Of a stretch of 64,000 nucleotides of DNA, positions 12,332 through 23,690 are shown one piece after another. A program made the translations under genes and the position numbers. Within the stretch, counting starts at the first letter, position 1, and the number at the start of each line of letters is the position of its first letter. The notes under the pieces were generated by a model. That model ran no database searches and was not told the DNA's origin. It worked only from the letters and a program-made list of their open reading frames with translations. This stretch comes from Pyrus communis (Eukaryota > Streptophyta > Magnoliopsida > Rosales > Rosaceae). The DNA lies in NCBI RefSeq assembly GCF_963583255.1, contig NC_084813.1, positions 4,678,001-4,742,000 on the forward strand. The letters run 5' to 3'.

Positions 12332-13694
12332 AAAAGCTCTCATGTCAGTGGAAAACATAACGCCATAAATCCGGTAAGGCACTATCCACCTCTCACCTCA
12401 GTCATCTAAAATCTCGCAAAATAAAAGGTATGTCCATTTTTCGTCTCTCCCACTGCGCCAGAAGCGCCCCACCGAATTCCGGTGAAAAAATTGAAATTTA
12501 CGACCTGAAGTCGTCACGAGATGAGAAAACTCGTACTTGACAACTGGTTTCCAGAGATCCAGAAGAATCTCATCAGACTTGGAAACCCAGATCACGTTGT
12601 TTTCGACGGATCTTGAGAACTCCCATGAATACTTGGTTGTTTGAGATGGTGATGGCAAGAATGAATCCACACAGACCTCCCTCTCTTGTGCCTTCGTCAA
12701 CCCCACTGTCATATATGTCTCTGTAAGGAGGTTCTTGCTTAACGATGACATGTTCCCTGGGTCATGCAAGAACCACGCCAGTCTCTGGTAGCCTTTTGGA
12801 TTGAATTGATTTTTGGGAAACCTCCATAACTACCCAGCTGGCCTTGTGTTTCAAGACTGGCGGAGACAGAGAAGGAAGAAAAATAATAGAAAAAGGGGGA
12901 TGGAATGGCAAGGCACATGTGAAGAAGAAAAAAAAAAGGGAGATGTTGACTGCAACTTAAGAAAAATATATATATAAAAAGGTTTTGAATGGTGCAGAAT
13001 GGTGCATAACACCATTTAGTCAAAATAACATAAATAGGTTTCTGTTGGTGCATAGCACCATGTTGCAGGTTTGAATAAGTGCTGACAAAAGAAAGTAAAA
13101 ATAATAAATAAAAGGAGGTATGATACTTCTTGTTATTTATGTGAATTGGTGTTGATTTAAAACTCTTTCACAAGTTCTATTTCCTTTAAAGCAATTTATT
13201 TATCATGGACGGTTTTACCGCCTACTGCTTTAAGTTTTAATTTATGTGAATGGTGCTGAATTAAAGCCCTTGTCACAAGCTATATTTACTTAAATGCAAT
13301 TTATTCATTATGGCTGGAATTACCGCCTATTGCTTTAATTTATTTATTGTACTTCTTTTTGTTACGATGAGTACATACTGGACCCGAAGTTCCTTGATCA
13401 GATCAGAACCTGCAGTTTCTTGATCCTCATCAAATAAAAATGATTGGACCTGAAGTTCCTTGATAAGTACCTTAAGTTTGAAGAGCCAAAGTGCCTCAAC
13501 TTAATGGCAATAAAAGCCATAAGAATCTTAGTCTACAGACTATTAAATAACGACCAGAAGTTTCTTATGTCCATACTCAAAAATGGTTTAGCAGAAGCAT
13601 TTATTAAGCGGATGAAATTGATTACCCGCGTTCTGCTGATGAAAATAAAATTGCCAGTTTTTACATGGGTACATGTCATTTTACATGATACATA

Positions 13695-15530
13695 TTGATT
13701 TGGTTGAGACCTGTTGACAACCATCAATACTTCTTAGTACAACTCGTGTTTGGGAACCAGCCAAACATTATACATTTACGAGTTTTTGGTTGTGTTATCT
13801 ATGTGCCTATTGCACTGCCACAACATACTGAAATGAAGCATCATTGCGGATTAGGCATTGATGTTAAACATCATCTATTATTCAATATTTAAAACCTTTG
13901 ACTAGGGATATATTTACCGCGTGGTTTGCGGACTGTCATTTTGATAAGACAATTTTCCCGCCGTTAGGGGGAGAAAATAACTTTGTTTCAGAAGAACGAT
14001 GAGCAAATATCATTCCAGAAGAATGATGAGAAAAAACCGTTCCAGAAGAACGAAAAGAATTTGTCGTATTTTGATTCATGAAGCAATCAATATACAAACA
14101 AAGTGAGAATAATTGAATGATGCAACGATATGCAAATCAAATGCTAGATGCATTTAATGATGCAACGAAAGTGATAAAATCACATATGCTTGCTGCAAAT
14201 TTGCCTACAAGAATTAATGTCCCTGTTGGACAAAATAATATGGCAGCAAATAATTTATCTGTTGCACGCCTGAAGCGTGGCAGACCCTCAGACTCAAAAG
14301 GTCCAGTCCTTCGAAAGAAGAAGAATATGGCACTACTAAACTATTGCATAACTATCGCATGCCAGACGCATGACAGTTGTTGCAAGGATACTTGTCCCGA
14401 AAAGGTCAATCCGCGGACATGAGAATATTGATGTCTCATGCATGAAGCATGATAGACGTATAGGTTCTAATGACTCAACTCCCGAAGTGGAGATTAAAAT
14501 CCAAGCTCTATAACTCTCAAAATGAGGTTATGATCCGCATTCTCTAAATTATAACTATCCTGGAAGAGATAGTGTAATGCCCTTGAAGAGGCAATGGATA
14601 TCCAAAAGAAATGAAAAGCTTTTATGCATGCGCATGCACATGAGAATATGGGATCACAGATTGATGATAACCAATGGTATTTTTGGTTTTTACAAGTAGC
14701 TACTAAATTCATCAATGAGCTGTGGTGATATTGAGTCCCGTTTTTTTTCCATCAACAAAATTATGGGCTAAAAATGGATAAAGGCAAATCCATTGTAATT
14801 TTGTAAGAACGTGGAAAAATAGACTTATATACTTGGATACAATACAAATAGCCAAAAGATGTTGAACCTAGAAGGTTACATATGGGCATTTGTAATACCG
14901 TGAAATACACTCATATGATAAGACACAGGGTTGGAAACGAGTTCATATGAATGGAGAATTATATATGAAGGGTTATGAGTCGCCCACATAATATCTCCAT
15001 AAATAAATCCTTCAAATATACATGGAAGCAAATTGCTCTGTATAAATTCTAGAGGAAAATGTGTCATGAAATGTAGAAAATCCCTGAAGGATTCAAATTG
15101 CTTGAAGAAAGCCCCGGAAGGATAAAGCATGAAATATGTACTCAATACCAATGGATGGTATAAATTGCCTTAGTAAGTACTTCCATTATGGTATTATTGC
15201 AACATACTAAAATCTCTTGCAAGAGTTGATGATATTAAATTGGGACTCCTGAAGAGTCAAGAAAGATTATAAAGTGTTGAGAGAAATATTGTCTCGAACT
15301 GCAGAATCGAACAATATGCCAACACGAATCTTATCCATGATGTTTACGACATTAAAGAATCATATGGATTGAAGATTATGAGTTGAATACTCAAATGATT
15401 TAGACACTGAGAATAATCATTTATCTTCGCGAGGGGTAAAGATAAATTGATATTTGGTCCAGAAGTACCACATCTTAGTGAAATATATGCTTTATTGTAT
15501 TTAATACAATACACTGAATGAAATAAAGCT
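13695..15530 (+). pseudogene. Degenerate copia pol relics
   Basis: Scattered in-frame pieces: FGNQPNIIHLRVFGC near 13752-13797 (integrase C-terminal side), DCHFDKTIFPPLGG near 13935-13975, LKRGRPSDSKGP near 14269-14305 (linker before RT), PEGFKL-like near 15080 (RT) and FGPEVPHLSEI near 15453-15486 (RT/RNase H border). Stops, frameshifts and internal deletions separate them. No full protein can be made. The order matches copia pol, which supports the superfamily call. Confidence 0.8.
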
Positions 15531-15703
15531 TATATATTAATATCTCCGAGAAATTACATACACATGAGTTAAAACAAACAAACAGAAAGGAACCTTCACA
15601 AAGGTTACTCATGTGAAGCCTCAGTACTCGGAAGTACCCCAGAAGGGGAAGACACCAGAAGTTGATTATTTGGAGTCTCAATACTTGGTGAAACTCCAGA
15701 CAG

Positions 15704-16213
15704 CTAAGACAATGGATGTCTTTGGAATAAAGACTCGAACCCCCGATTGTCATTTTGAGTCCGACCTTCGGATTCCAGTAGCTGGTCGAGCTTTCTTTTC
15801 ATGCTCGTAGAGTAATTATTTGCAAGCATGTGTAACACTTTATTCTCATGCTTGAGCCCTCTAATCTCTTGCTTAAGACTTGCAACCTCAGCCATTAATG
15901 ATTCAACTTGGTGAGTTCGAGCAAGTAAGCGCTGGCCCATATTGGATACAGAGCCCGCACATTGAACACTGAGAGCCAATGAGTCTTGAACGGCCGCCTC
16001 ATCAGACTGGTTTGAAAGGATTCTGTTGTCCTTTGGAGTGAGAAGATTCCTGGCTACCACTGTAGCAGTTATGTTATCCTTCATCACAGAGTCCCCAACC
16101 GTAAGAGGACCATTAGAAGATGAGAAGGACGGGCGCCATATGTTATCCTGACGCTGCTCGTCTGTATCAATCCTGAGACTCAAATCTAAGCAAATGTTAG
16201 ATGGGCAAGCCAT
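15704..16213 (-). CDS. Antisense coiled-coil accessory ORF (cassette A, copy 1)
   Basis: An uninterrupted 169-codon ORF starting MACPSNICLDLSLRIDTDEQ runs opposite to the LTR element that carries it. The central part (QRLLARTHQVESLMAEVASL and on to KRKLDQLLESEGR) has the heptad look of a coiled coil. It is clearly homologous to the plus-strand ORF at 48809-49510 (shared TATIVARNLLTPKD-like, SLALSVQCA, SVSNMGQRLLAR, ANNYS, MKRKLD). In the other copy a possible 48-base intron separates the SLEL-like start from the second block; here the matching bases are read through without a stop. No known enzymatic motif. Similar proteins are recalled from Rosaceae retroelements, but the function is unknown. 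Confidence 0.7.
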   Translation of the reverse strand: MACPSNICLDLSLRIDTDEQRQDNIWRPSFSSSNGPLTVGDSVMKDNITATVVARNLLTPKDNRILSNQSDEAAVQDSLALSVQCAGSVSNMGQRLLARTHQVESLMAEVASLKQEIRGLKHENKVLHMLANNYSTSMKRKLDQLLESEGRTQNDNRGFESLFQRHPLS

Positions 16214-17050
16214 TTTCAGAAATGATGAAGGAAGTCAGATAAAATCTCAGAAGTGCAAGAAAGGGAAATTTCTGCAGGCAACAATTTTCTGAGTGTTTCT
16301 GAACAAAATTGATATCTCTATAAAAGGAGGGGCAACAGGACCACTTATTCAAAAATCGAAGAGACACCGATTTTCGAATTTCAAAAGCCGGATTTCCCTG
16401 CATGACTTCTGTCAACATTTCACAGACGCAATCTCAGCTCTTGGATATCACGTGCAACTTTGTCAAAGATCTCTGATAAAGTTGAAAACGCGTAAATCTT
16501 ACTGTTCTAATTACACCACAGTTGCTGACAAGAGTAAAGGCACAGCACTACTACCTGCTATTGGGAAATCCATATATATGTCAACCTCTGTCCTCCATGG
16601 CAAGGCAGAACTGAAAAATATCTAACTCTTCCTCATCTCCGAGAATGCATCTTTCACAAAGTATCTCGAAATACTCAGTTTTCTTCATCTCTGAGAATAC
16701 CTCTACAAACAAGTCACACCAGAGCAAGAGTATCTCATATCATCAGGGACGAGAGCAAGAGTATCTCATATCATGTAATCTCCCTGTCATTTCCTTTGTC
16801 CTTGTTCTTACCTGCCAAGACAAGGACAGAGAAAGCAATATGTCGGAACCTCCACTCAAACTTGCGTTGCCACCAAGAAGTGATGGTCCATTCAAATACA
16901 AGGTTTGCATCCCACTCCTGTATCAGAGGACAAATACTACACGAGAAGATGTCAAACCTGCATAAGGAAAATACCACTTCTGCAAGGGGAGCAAGTAAGG
17001 CAAGTGAAAATGATACATTGAAGCATGTGGAGACAACCACAACAAACACA
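16214..17050 (-). promoter_or_regulatory. Upstream region of antisense cassette A, copy 1
   Basis: Homologous to 48000-48808 on the plus strand. Shared landmarks, read on the minus strand: GTAAGAACAAGGACAAAG near 16808 (donor-like), two copies of TGATATGAGATAC near 16730-16775, TGCCTTGCCAT near 16600, and a TATA-like GACATATATA near 16575. An upstream open stretch (17049-16771) ends at the donor-like GTAAG, suggesting a 5' exon. Promoter activity is inferred. Confidence 0.5.
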
Positions 17051-17460
17051 TGTCAGTTCATCCCCGACAAAGTCTAAGATCACTTGTCACATGCAGCTCC
17101 TCATGGTCCAATTTCATTCAAGATCAAGCCTAGACGGCCTTTGAAGAAATCACAAGTCCGATTCAAGATCAAGTGTCCACCATCCTTGAATCAAATTCAG
17201 CTCCAGATAAAATGGTTAAATTCAGACATTAGGAGGAAGTCTAGCAGAAGGCCCTCCAACCCAGTTCAAGAACAAGCATGTGGAAAATTAACAACAAGTG
17301 AAACACCTTATTCGGCAACTATCACCGTTAAAAGACTAAAGCAGCAGGATGAATGATCAGCCTAAATAATTTGAAATCAGGGGGAGATACTCATCAAGGG
17401 GGAGCATCCAAAAATAGATCAAGATCTTAACGAGGCAACTCATGTTGATATGTGGGCATC

Positions 17461-17470
17461 CAAGGGGGAG
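17461..17470 (+). other. Polypurine tract of copia-derived element
   Basis: CAAGGGGGAG lies immediately before the right LTR. Similar GGGGGAG blocks recur upstream (17380-17405), as often seen in plant copia elements. Confidence 0.75.
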
Positions 17471-17843
17471 TGTTGAAAAGTCTCATGGGCAATGAATGCC
17501 CACAGTTCCATTTGTAGAAAACGAAAGCGGAAATTGCATTGTGTTGTCAGAAGACGCGTTACAAGTTTCAAAATGCAGTTAATGCATCTGTATGAAGTTG
17601 CTCTATAAATAGAGCACTCCATATGTTTTCATGTAACAGAAAAGAGAAGAGGAAAGAGAAAGAGAGGAAGAGGAGAGGAGAGAATAAATAGAGTTATCTT
17701 TGTACTCTTATTATTCCAATTATAATGAAAGCACCACTACTGCCCGAGGACGTACTCCAGTCACACTGACTGTAGAGGAACCTCGTAAAATTTGTGTCTT
17801 GTTTTATTTATTCCACTGTACACACACTGTCGATTTTACAACA
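17471..17843 (+). repeat. 3' LTR of copia-derived element
   Basis: 373 bp, matches the 5' LTR base for base by eye, followed by the ATAAG target duplication. Confidence 0.93.
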
Positions 17844-17848
17844 ATAAG

Positions 17849-18870
17849 GTATTTTTAAAAGTAACTCCTCCTTAATGTTAAGGCTCCTCTCTTTCGCATA
17901 TACTACTCTTCAAGGCATATTCCCTACCGCTTGACCTGTTGAGCATTGAAAAAGAAAGAGAGTGGGTAGGACATATTCCATTTCCACTGTTACCTGATTT
18001 TCTTCATAACTTGTCCTTATCCTGGACTATTTTTTTTTCCTAACTCGTCCTTTATCATGGACTTTCTTATGTATATTTGAATTACTGGTTTTCACTGTTC
18101 TTTATTTTTCTGTCGTTCCATTTCCATGTAATGAAATATCTTCCGAAATGCTAATTTTTAAGACCATCTCCGTGTCATATAATAAAACTTAAAATATAAG
18201 CTTTAAAACTTTCCAAATCATCTCCAACCATTTGGCTAAAATAAGCCTTGGGAAGAAAATGCCTGAGTTAGATTCCATCAGGATTTAAGCAGGTTTAAAT
18301 TATTCTAGACTTACCAAACTGCAGATTTCAAACATTTATTTTTTGTTTTTTGTTTTTTTTTACTTATGATCTAATGGCTGTAATCAAATCTAATGGGTAA
18401 AAAAAGATTTGAAGGCCCACAAAACTAAATCTAACGTCTAAAATAATTTAAATCAAGTTTACTTACAACTTAATAAATACCTATGTATTTGTATGATTTT
18501 TAATTAGTTATCATAATTTAAATATTTTTATCTTAAAATGTTCGTAAAAATAAATTAAGATAATCTACATAAATGTTATTTTCAAAAAAGTTATCGGAAA
18601 AAAATATGCTAAAATCATTATTTAATCATTTCGAGCTTATGTGTTAAATTTTCTGACTTAAATTTTTAAGTTTTCTCACCACTCTAAATTTTGGTATATG
18701 CTTACCATATATCTAGTTACCCGCCACGTATCTTCTCACTAAAACTCAATTGATTTTTTTTTCAAAATTGAAAAAGTAATATTTAATGTGAAAGTTAACT
18801 AGAGTTAGATGAAATGTCACATGACAAATAATAAGGTGCATGGTACGCATGCAGCATAGTTTTTTTTTTT
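17849..18870. other. AT-rich spacer
   Basis: No ORF of note and no clear repeat structure seen. Confidence 0.5.
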
Positions 18871-18889
18871 TTAGTACATCTATATTTTT

Positions 18890-19040
18890 ACACTAAAGGG
18901 AGGAGGAGTTCGGCTAAACCACACAATGGGCAACCTAATTTGGTATCGAATTTGCCATCTACGAGATTCGAACCTAAGACCTCTCACTTCCAAGTGAAGA
19001 GGAATACTACCAAGCCGTAGTACTAAGTGGTGCACCATAG
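18890..19040 (-). repeat. tRNA-like SINE fragment
   Basis: On the minus strand a B-box-like GGTTCGAATC (about 18965-18974) follows a tRNA-like head (TACGGCTTGGTAGT near 19010). A degenerate relative with AGATTCAAAGCTAAGATC lies near 22395-22460. Assignment is from the Pol III box only. Confidence 0.5.
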
Positions 19041-19383
19041 TTATGATGGTGAGTAAAAATGTCCTAATTCCTATGTGGCATGACATGGACTGGCAGTAAG
19101 GTAGATTGCTGTCAAATTCGACAGCATCTTTAAATCTATTTTTAGTGATCAATAAATATTTTTCATCATTTTTATTATTACTTTTTGTTTTACAAATATT
19201 TATCTATACTAATTAATAAAATACTCATTGTCAACCAAAATCCTATGAAATCACTAATTTAACCCTCTAATTAAAAAAAACATGAATAAGAAATATGGGG
19301 CAGAAATGTAATTTCACACAACCAAATTTTTCTGTTTTTTTTTTTTTCAAGGCCTCATCTAAATGTAATCCTAACATATCTCT

Positions 19384-19423
<40 letters not shown>

Positions 19424-19457
19424 TCCCACTACCACATTCTCTATCACTTTCTTCCTC

Positions 19458-19839
19458 TGTAACATCCCACATCACCTAGGGGGAGTGGATACTATAAGTC
19501 TTATATGTACATTCTCATCTCCATTTAGCACGAGGCCTTTTGCGAACTATATCCTAGCCCGAGCCCCCCACCACATCCCGGACTCGATTCCACCGTAGCA
19601 CGATATTGTCCGCTTTGGGCTCCGACCACGCCCTCACCGTTTTGTTTCTGGTAACTCACATGAGAACTTCCCAGTGGGTCACCCGTCCTGGGATTGCTCT
19701 CGTGCGAACTCGCTTAACTTCGGAGTTCCTACGGAACCCAAAGCCAGTAAGTTTCCAAAAGGCCTCGTGCTATATGGAGGTGAGAATGTACATATAAGGC
19801 TTACATGATCCACTCCCCTGGACGATGTGGGATGTTACA
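19458..19839 (-). mobile_element. Cassandra-type solo LTR with 5S rRNA-derived domain, palindromic ends
   Basis: Starts TGTAACATCCCACATC and ends GATGTGGGATGTTACA, with a 5-bp target duplication TCCTC on both sides (19453-19457, 19840-19844). On the minus strand 19745-19651 resembles 5S rRNA, including GAAGTTAAGCGAG and the GGGTGACC control-region block. Cassandra TRIM elements are known to carry 5S sequence in their LTRs. Unusually, the first ~85 bases recur inverted at the far end, which the neighbouring copy (20410-20695) lacks. Confidence 0.85.
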
Positions 19840-20298
19840 TCCTCTCTCCTATTTCAAAAACAAAAATAAAAAAATTTCTCACACACTTTGTGTGTGCCCA
19901 TTACAATTATGAAAAGTAAATAATGCAATAAATAATATTTTAAGTTTGACATATCGAGTGGAGAATAAAATTTAACAAAAGTTTAAAGTGCCACATTATT
20001 TGGTAACATTTTATAAAACAATTTTTAAAAAAATATTTGTATAACAAAATAATAATTGCAAAACTAAGATAATTATAATTTTTCATTATTATGATATGAT
20101 AATATGTCTGATAATTTAATACGAGATTACATTTTGAGAATAAAACAATGAAAAACATGTATGATACCAAAATTTAAAATGAAAAAAGTTAATGAATTTG
20201 TGTTTGATAGTGTTTTTTTTTTATTTTTTTATTTTATTTTTGGTTATGTAAAATATGATGGTAGCCTTTAAATTATTGGTTTAAAAAAAATTGTTTAT

Positions 20299-20800
20299 CT
20301 AGAACTCATTTGGAAGTACTTTTAAAATGACTAAAAACACTTTTAGTGAAATTGATTTTGAATTTGAAAAGCACTTTAAGTGCTTTTTAGAAGAAGTATC
20401 AGATATGTGTGTGACATCCCATATCGCCCAGGAGAGTGATCCTTAAATATATATTCTCATCCCTACCTAGCACGAGGCCTTTTGAGAGCTCACTGGCTTC
20501 GGGTTTCGTAGGAACTCAGAAGTTAAGCGAGAAGGGGGCTTGAGCAATCCCATGATGGGTGGCCTACTAGGAAGTTGCTCGTGAGTTCCCAAAAACAAAA
20601 CCGTGAGGGTGTGCCAGGGGCCCAAAGCGGACAATATCGTGTTACGGTGGTGGAGTGGGCCCGAGAAGTGATCCGCCCCGAGCCGGGATGTGACATGTGA
20701 TTTTCAAGATCCACTTGAATTTTTATTAAGAATTTGTTTAAAAAACATTTTCACTAAAACCGTTTTCAGTCATTTTAAAAACACTTCCAAACAAGCCCCT
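20299..20800. mobile_element. MITE split by a Cassandra LTR
   Basis: The left arm (GGAAGTACTTTTAAAATGAC, CACTTTTAGTGAAA) is inversely repeated on the right (TTTCACTAAAA, TCAGTCATTTTAAAAACAC near 20750-20785). The Cassandra LTR sits between the arms. A related foldback unit follows at 20815-21011, and another relative is at 27925-28135. Confidence 0.6.
20410..20695 (+). mobile_element. Cassandra-type solo LTR with 5S rRNA-derived domain
   Basis: TGTGACATCCC... to ...GGGATGTGACA; bases 20501-20590 resemble 5S rRNA (AACTCAGAAGTTAAGCGAG, GATGGGTGGCC, GGAAGTTGCTCGTG). A target duplication ATGTG is probable (20405-20409 and 20695-20699), with one base of ambiguity at the right end. No second LTR or internal region is present, so this is a solo LTR. 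Confidence 0.87.
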
Positions 20801-20814
20801 AATCTTTTAGAAAC

Positions 20815-21011
20815 TCGAATGGGAAGTGTTTTTAAATTATTGAAAACGCTTTTAAAGAAAAAGTTGTTATACTAATCCTTAATAAAAATGCAAATTAATC
20901 ATAGAAAAACACATCAAGTGTTTCATGAAGAAACATTTTAAGTGTTTTTGAAACCCAAAATATTTTCTCTAAAAATATTTTGAATCATTTATAAACACTT
21001 TCAAAATGCGT
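20815..21011. mobile_element. Foldback MITE
   Basis: GGAAGTGTTTTTAAATTATT at the left is mirrored by ATCATTTATAAACACTTTC at the right, with further pairing inward. Same sequence style as the 20299-20800 unit. Confidence 0.55.
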
Positions 21012-23179
21012 CCGAAATCTACTTTCACCTTTCTATGAGTATATATCCCACTCAATATTGAGGGAAAATGACGGAAAAAGGAAAAAGAAATAATAAATTG
21101 TGCATACAAAAAACAAAAAAATTGTTGCCCTTACGCTTGTGTCAAGGGGCATTTGTCCCCAATTTTGTTTTGTATCATTTTAGGACAGAAATTAATTTTG
21201 TGGTGTAAGATATATTGTTGATGCTTTTAGTGATCACAAAAATTAATGTGGTGGATTTGTGAGGTCGGTGTTGTCAATTCTTTCATGCTGTCAATAGGAC
21301 AATTGTGTGTTATCCAATATCAAAATATTAAATAACTTTGCATGAACTTATAAAGAGTTAGACTAATATTTTAATGGCAAATCAATTTTTAAGTGAAATC
21401 TCAATTTACGTCTCAACCATGCACAAAGCATATTAAAACCAATAACCGTCTTGAAAATCAATTTGAACAAGAGGAAGCCATCAAGAAGAAATTTTATATC
21501 CCTGAAAGGAGCACATTGTGTGAGACACATAAATGACTTTGATTGGATATTGAGGTATATGAAGTCGGTGTATTGCAAAGGATTAATGTCTTTAAAACTC
21601 AGTATGATGTTTTCAGAACTTTCCAGTGTTTACGTACGATCAACATCATGCTATTTTACATTTGTTGGAGAAAGCTTTTTTACTTGGCAAAGTAAAGAAC
21701 GTAGTTGGCAAAAGTATGTATTAAAGTTGAGCATCAAAGTTTACCTGGTGGTATTGTTGTGCTTTGAAAAAAGCTACTTCTGCTGTGCTGTGAGAATAAG
21801 TAGCAGAGTGTTTGGTAATATTTTTTGTAAAAGTGTTTTTGCAAAAAAAAAGCAGTATTATAGTGTTTGGTAAACTTTTATGCAAAACAGATGTGAAAAA
21901 AAACCTATTTTTCAAAGTTGGGTTTGGCAGCTTCTTGTTTTTTGTTTTTTTTTTTTCACCCAAAACTGTGAAAAAAAACTGAAGCTAAATGTTAAACAAA
22001 CACAAAAATAACTCTTAATTTTTTTTATACTAGCTTTTTTTAAAATCATCTCAGTATCAAATCAGGTCTTGAACGTGTGATGGCAAAGCTCGGCTTTAAT
22101 CTTGCGAAAGCCCAAAAGGCTATCTATTTGACAAAAAGGCAATTGCTCACTTTGGTTACGGTTTTGAGCTTCTACTTCTACACACTGACCAAAATCGAAT
22201 TGGACCAACCACTTATATTTTGGTATTTAAATTATTTTATTTTACATGTGTGGTCTTTTTGTTGAATAATAACTAGATGAAGTTTTTTTCTTCTACCACG
22301 TTATATATACACCAATGGGGTGAGAGAATAAATTAGTATTGAACTCGTTATTCACAAGATTTTAATCTATTGGTAACAAACTTGTTATTCACGAGATTCA
22401 AAGCTAAGATCACACTTAAAAATAAAAAAGAATACTACTAAATCGTACTACTAAGTATTGACTAAGTATAGATGTGTTAAATTTAAATGTTAATTGTGAA
22501 AAAAATAATTTAAAAGTTAATAAAACATTCTGACGGATAATACTCTATAGTCTCTAATTTAAATTTAATTAATTAGCGTATTCAACAAATGGAAATTGTG
22601 TCATGTTCACACTATATCAGCAGAGTTGCAGCCCAACAGAACGGAGAAAATCATCGTTGAAAAGCCATGTGAAATTGTGAAGTACATACGTCATACGTGG
22701 AGCTTGTTTCAACTTATGTGATACGCACGTGGATCTCTGGTCACATCCATCATTCATCTTATAAGTGCAAAGAAACCTCTGAATTACAAAGAGTCAAACT
22801 GCACCCGTATCCCGTTCTAATCACACTTTCCGTGTCCATTTGTTGCGGACGCACACCACAATTTCTTCCTTTATTTTATAGTAATTATTATAAAGAAAAG
22901 TTAAAAGATTAGGGTTAGAATCCGGGTCCTTAAGGTCTTTAGGCTGCTGATATTGGTTTTTTTCACCTTAAAATTAAGCAATATAAAGTGTCCGGTAAAC
23001 TAAAATATCCTATTTATTTTAAAAATAATAGTCCCTAAATAGTAACTTTGGAAAAACAAAATGTAGGTTGCTTGTAAAAGTTGTTTTCATAAAAACAAAG
23101 TTGAACCTTTAATGAACTTTTTTAATTTCTATAATACCTTCATTAGTTTTAAAAAAAAAAAAAAATTTATCCCTTGGAG
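21012..23179. other. AT-rich intergenic stretch with MITE-like debris
   Basis: No supported gene. Bases 21755-22015 look like a MITE relic (AAAAAGCTACTTCTGC and GTGTTTGGTAA motifs). Bases 22335-22460 include a degenerate tRNA-like SINE piece. The ORFs here show no recognisable domain. Confidence 0.45.
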
Positions 23180-23184
23180 GACAA

Positions 23185-23690
23185 AATGACCGCCACAACC
23201 TACCACTGCAACTGCTAACCTTATACCACCACAACTATTACTACCACTATCATTGTCACCGCCACCACAATCATTGTCACCACAACAGCCTCCACCACTA
23301 CCATTGCAACCACCATTGTTGCCACCACCATCGCCCCCGTCACCACAACCACAGTTGTCACCGTTGCCACCATAATCACAATCGTCTCCATCGCTGATGC
23401 CGTCACCCTTTTCACCATTGTTATCTTCGCACCTTAACCACCAAACTCAACTATTGGCACCATCACCATACCTTCATCATTGTTACTTCCATCACCACCT
23501 CCACCATCATTGTTACTTCCATCACCACCACCACCACCGTCACGGCCATCATCGCCACCACCTACATATGCAATCACCGACCTTACATCGCCACCACCAT
23601 TACAATCACCACCATTTCTGCTACAAACAGCTACCTCTACAACCCCAATGACCACTACCATTGACACCACCACTACTCCCACTATCATGT
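23185..23690. repeat. Degenerate CAC/CAT trinucleotide-rich minisatellite
   Basis: About 500 bases dominated by CACCAC, CATCAC and CATTGT triplets, open in several frames on both strands. The predicted peptides are pure low complexity (His/Pro or Val/Gly), so this is treated as repeat, not gene. Confidence 0.8.

Larger units (their letters stand above)
11946..17843 (+). mobile_element. Young non-autonomous copia-derived LTR retrotransposon
   Basis: Two 373-bp direct repeats (11946-12318 and 17471-17843) begin TGTTGAAAAG, end TTTTACAACA and look identical by eye. The 5-bp target duplication ATAAG flanks both ends (11941-11945 and 17844-17848). A primer-binding site follows the left LTR and a polypurine tract precedes the right LTR, so the element reads on the plus strand. 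The interior (5.15 kb) keeps only broken copia pol pieces: integrase C-terminus, linker, RT and the region before RNase H. It must therefore have been moved by proteins of another element. It also carries an intact antisense ORF at 15704-16213. Confidence 0.93.

Noticed and set aside
12398..13053. Minus-strand frames of 123 and 104 codons at the start of the copia-derived interior
   Set aside because: No similarity recognised, no conserved partner in the other elements, and they lie in the leader region where no antisense gene is expected.
19651..19745. Functional 5S rRNA gene
   Set aside because: The 5S-like sequence is diverged, not in a tandem array, and embedded in a Cassandra LTR with its own target duplication.
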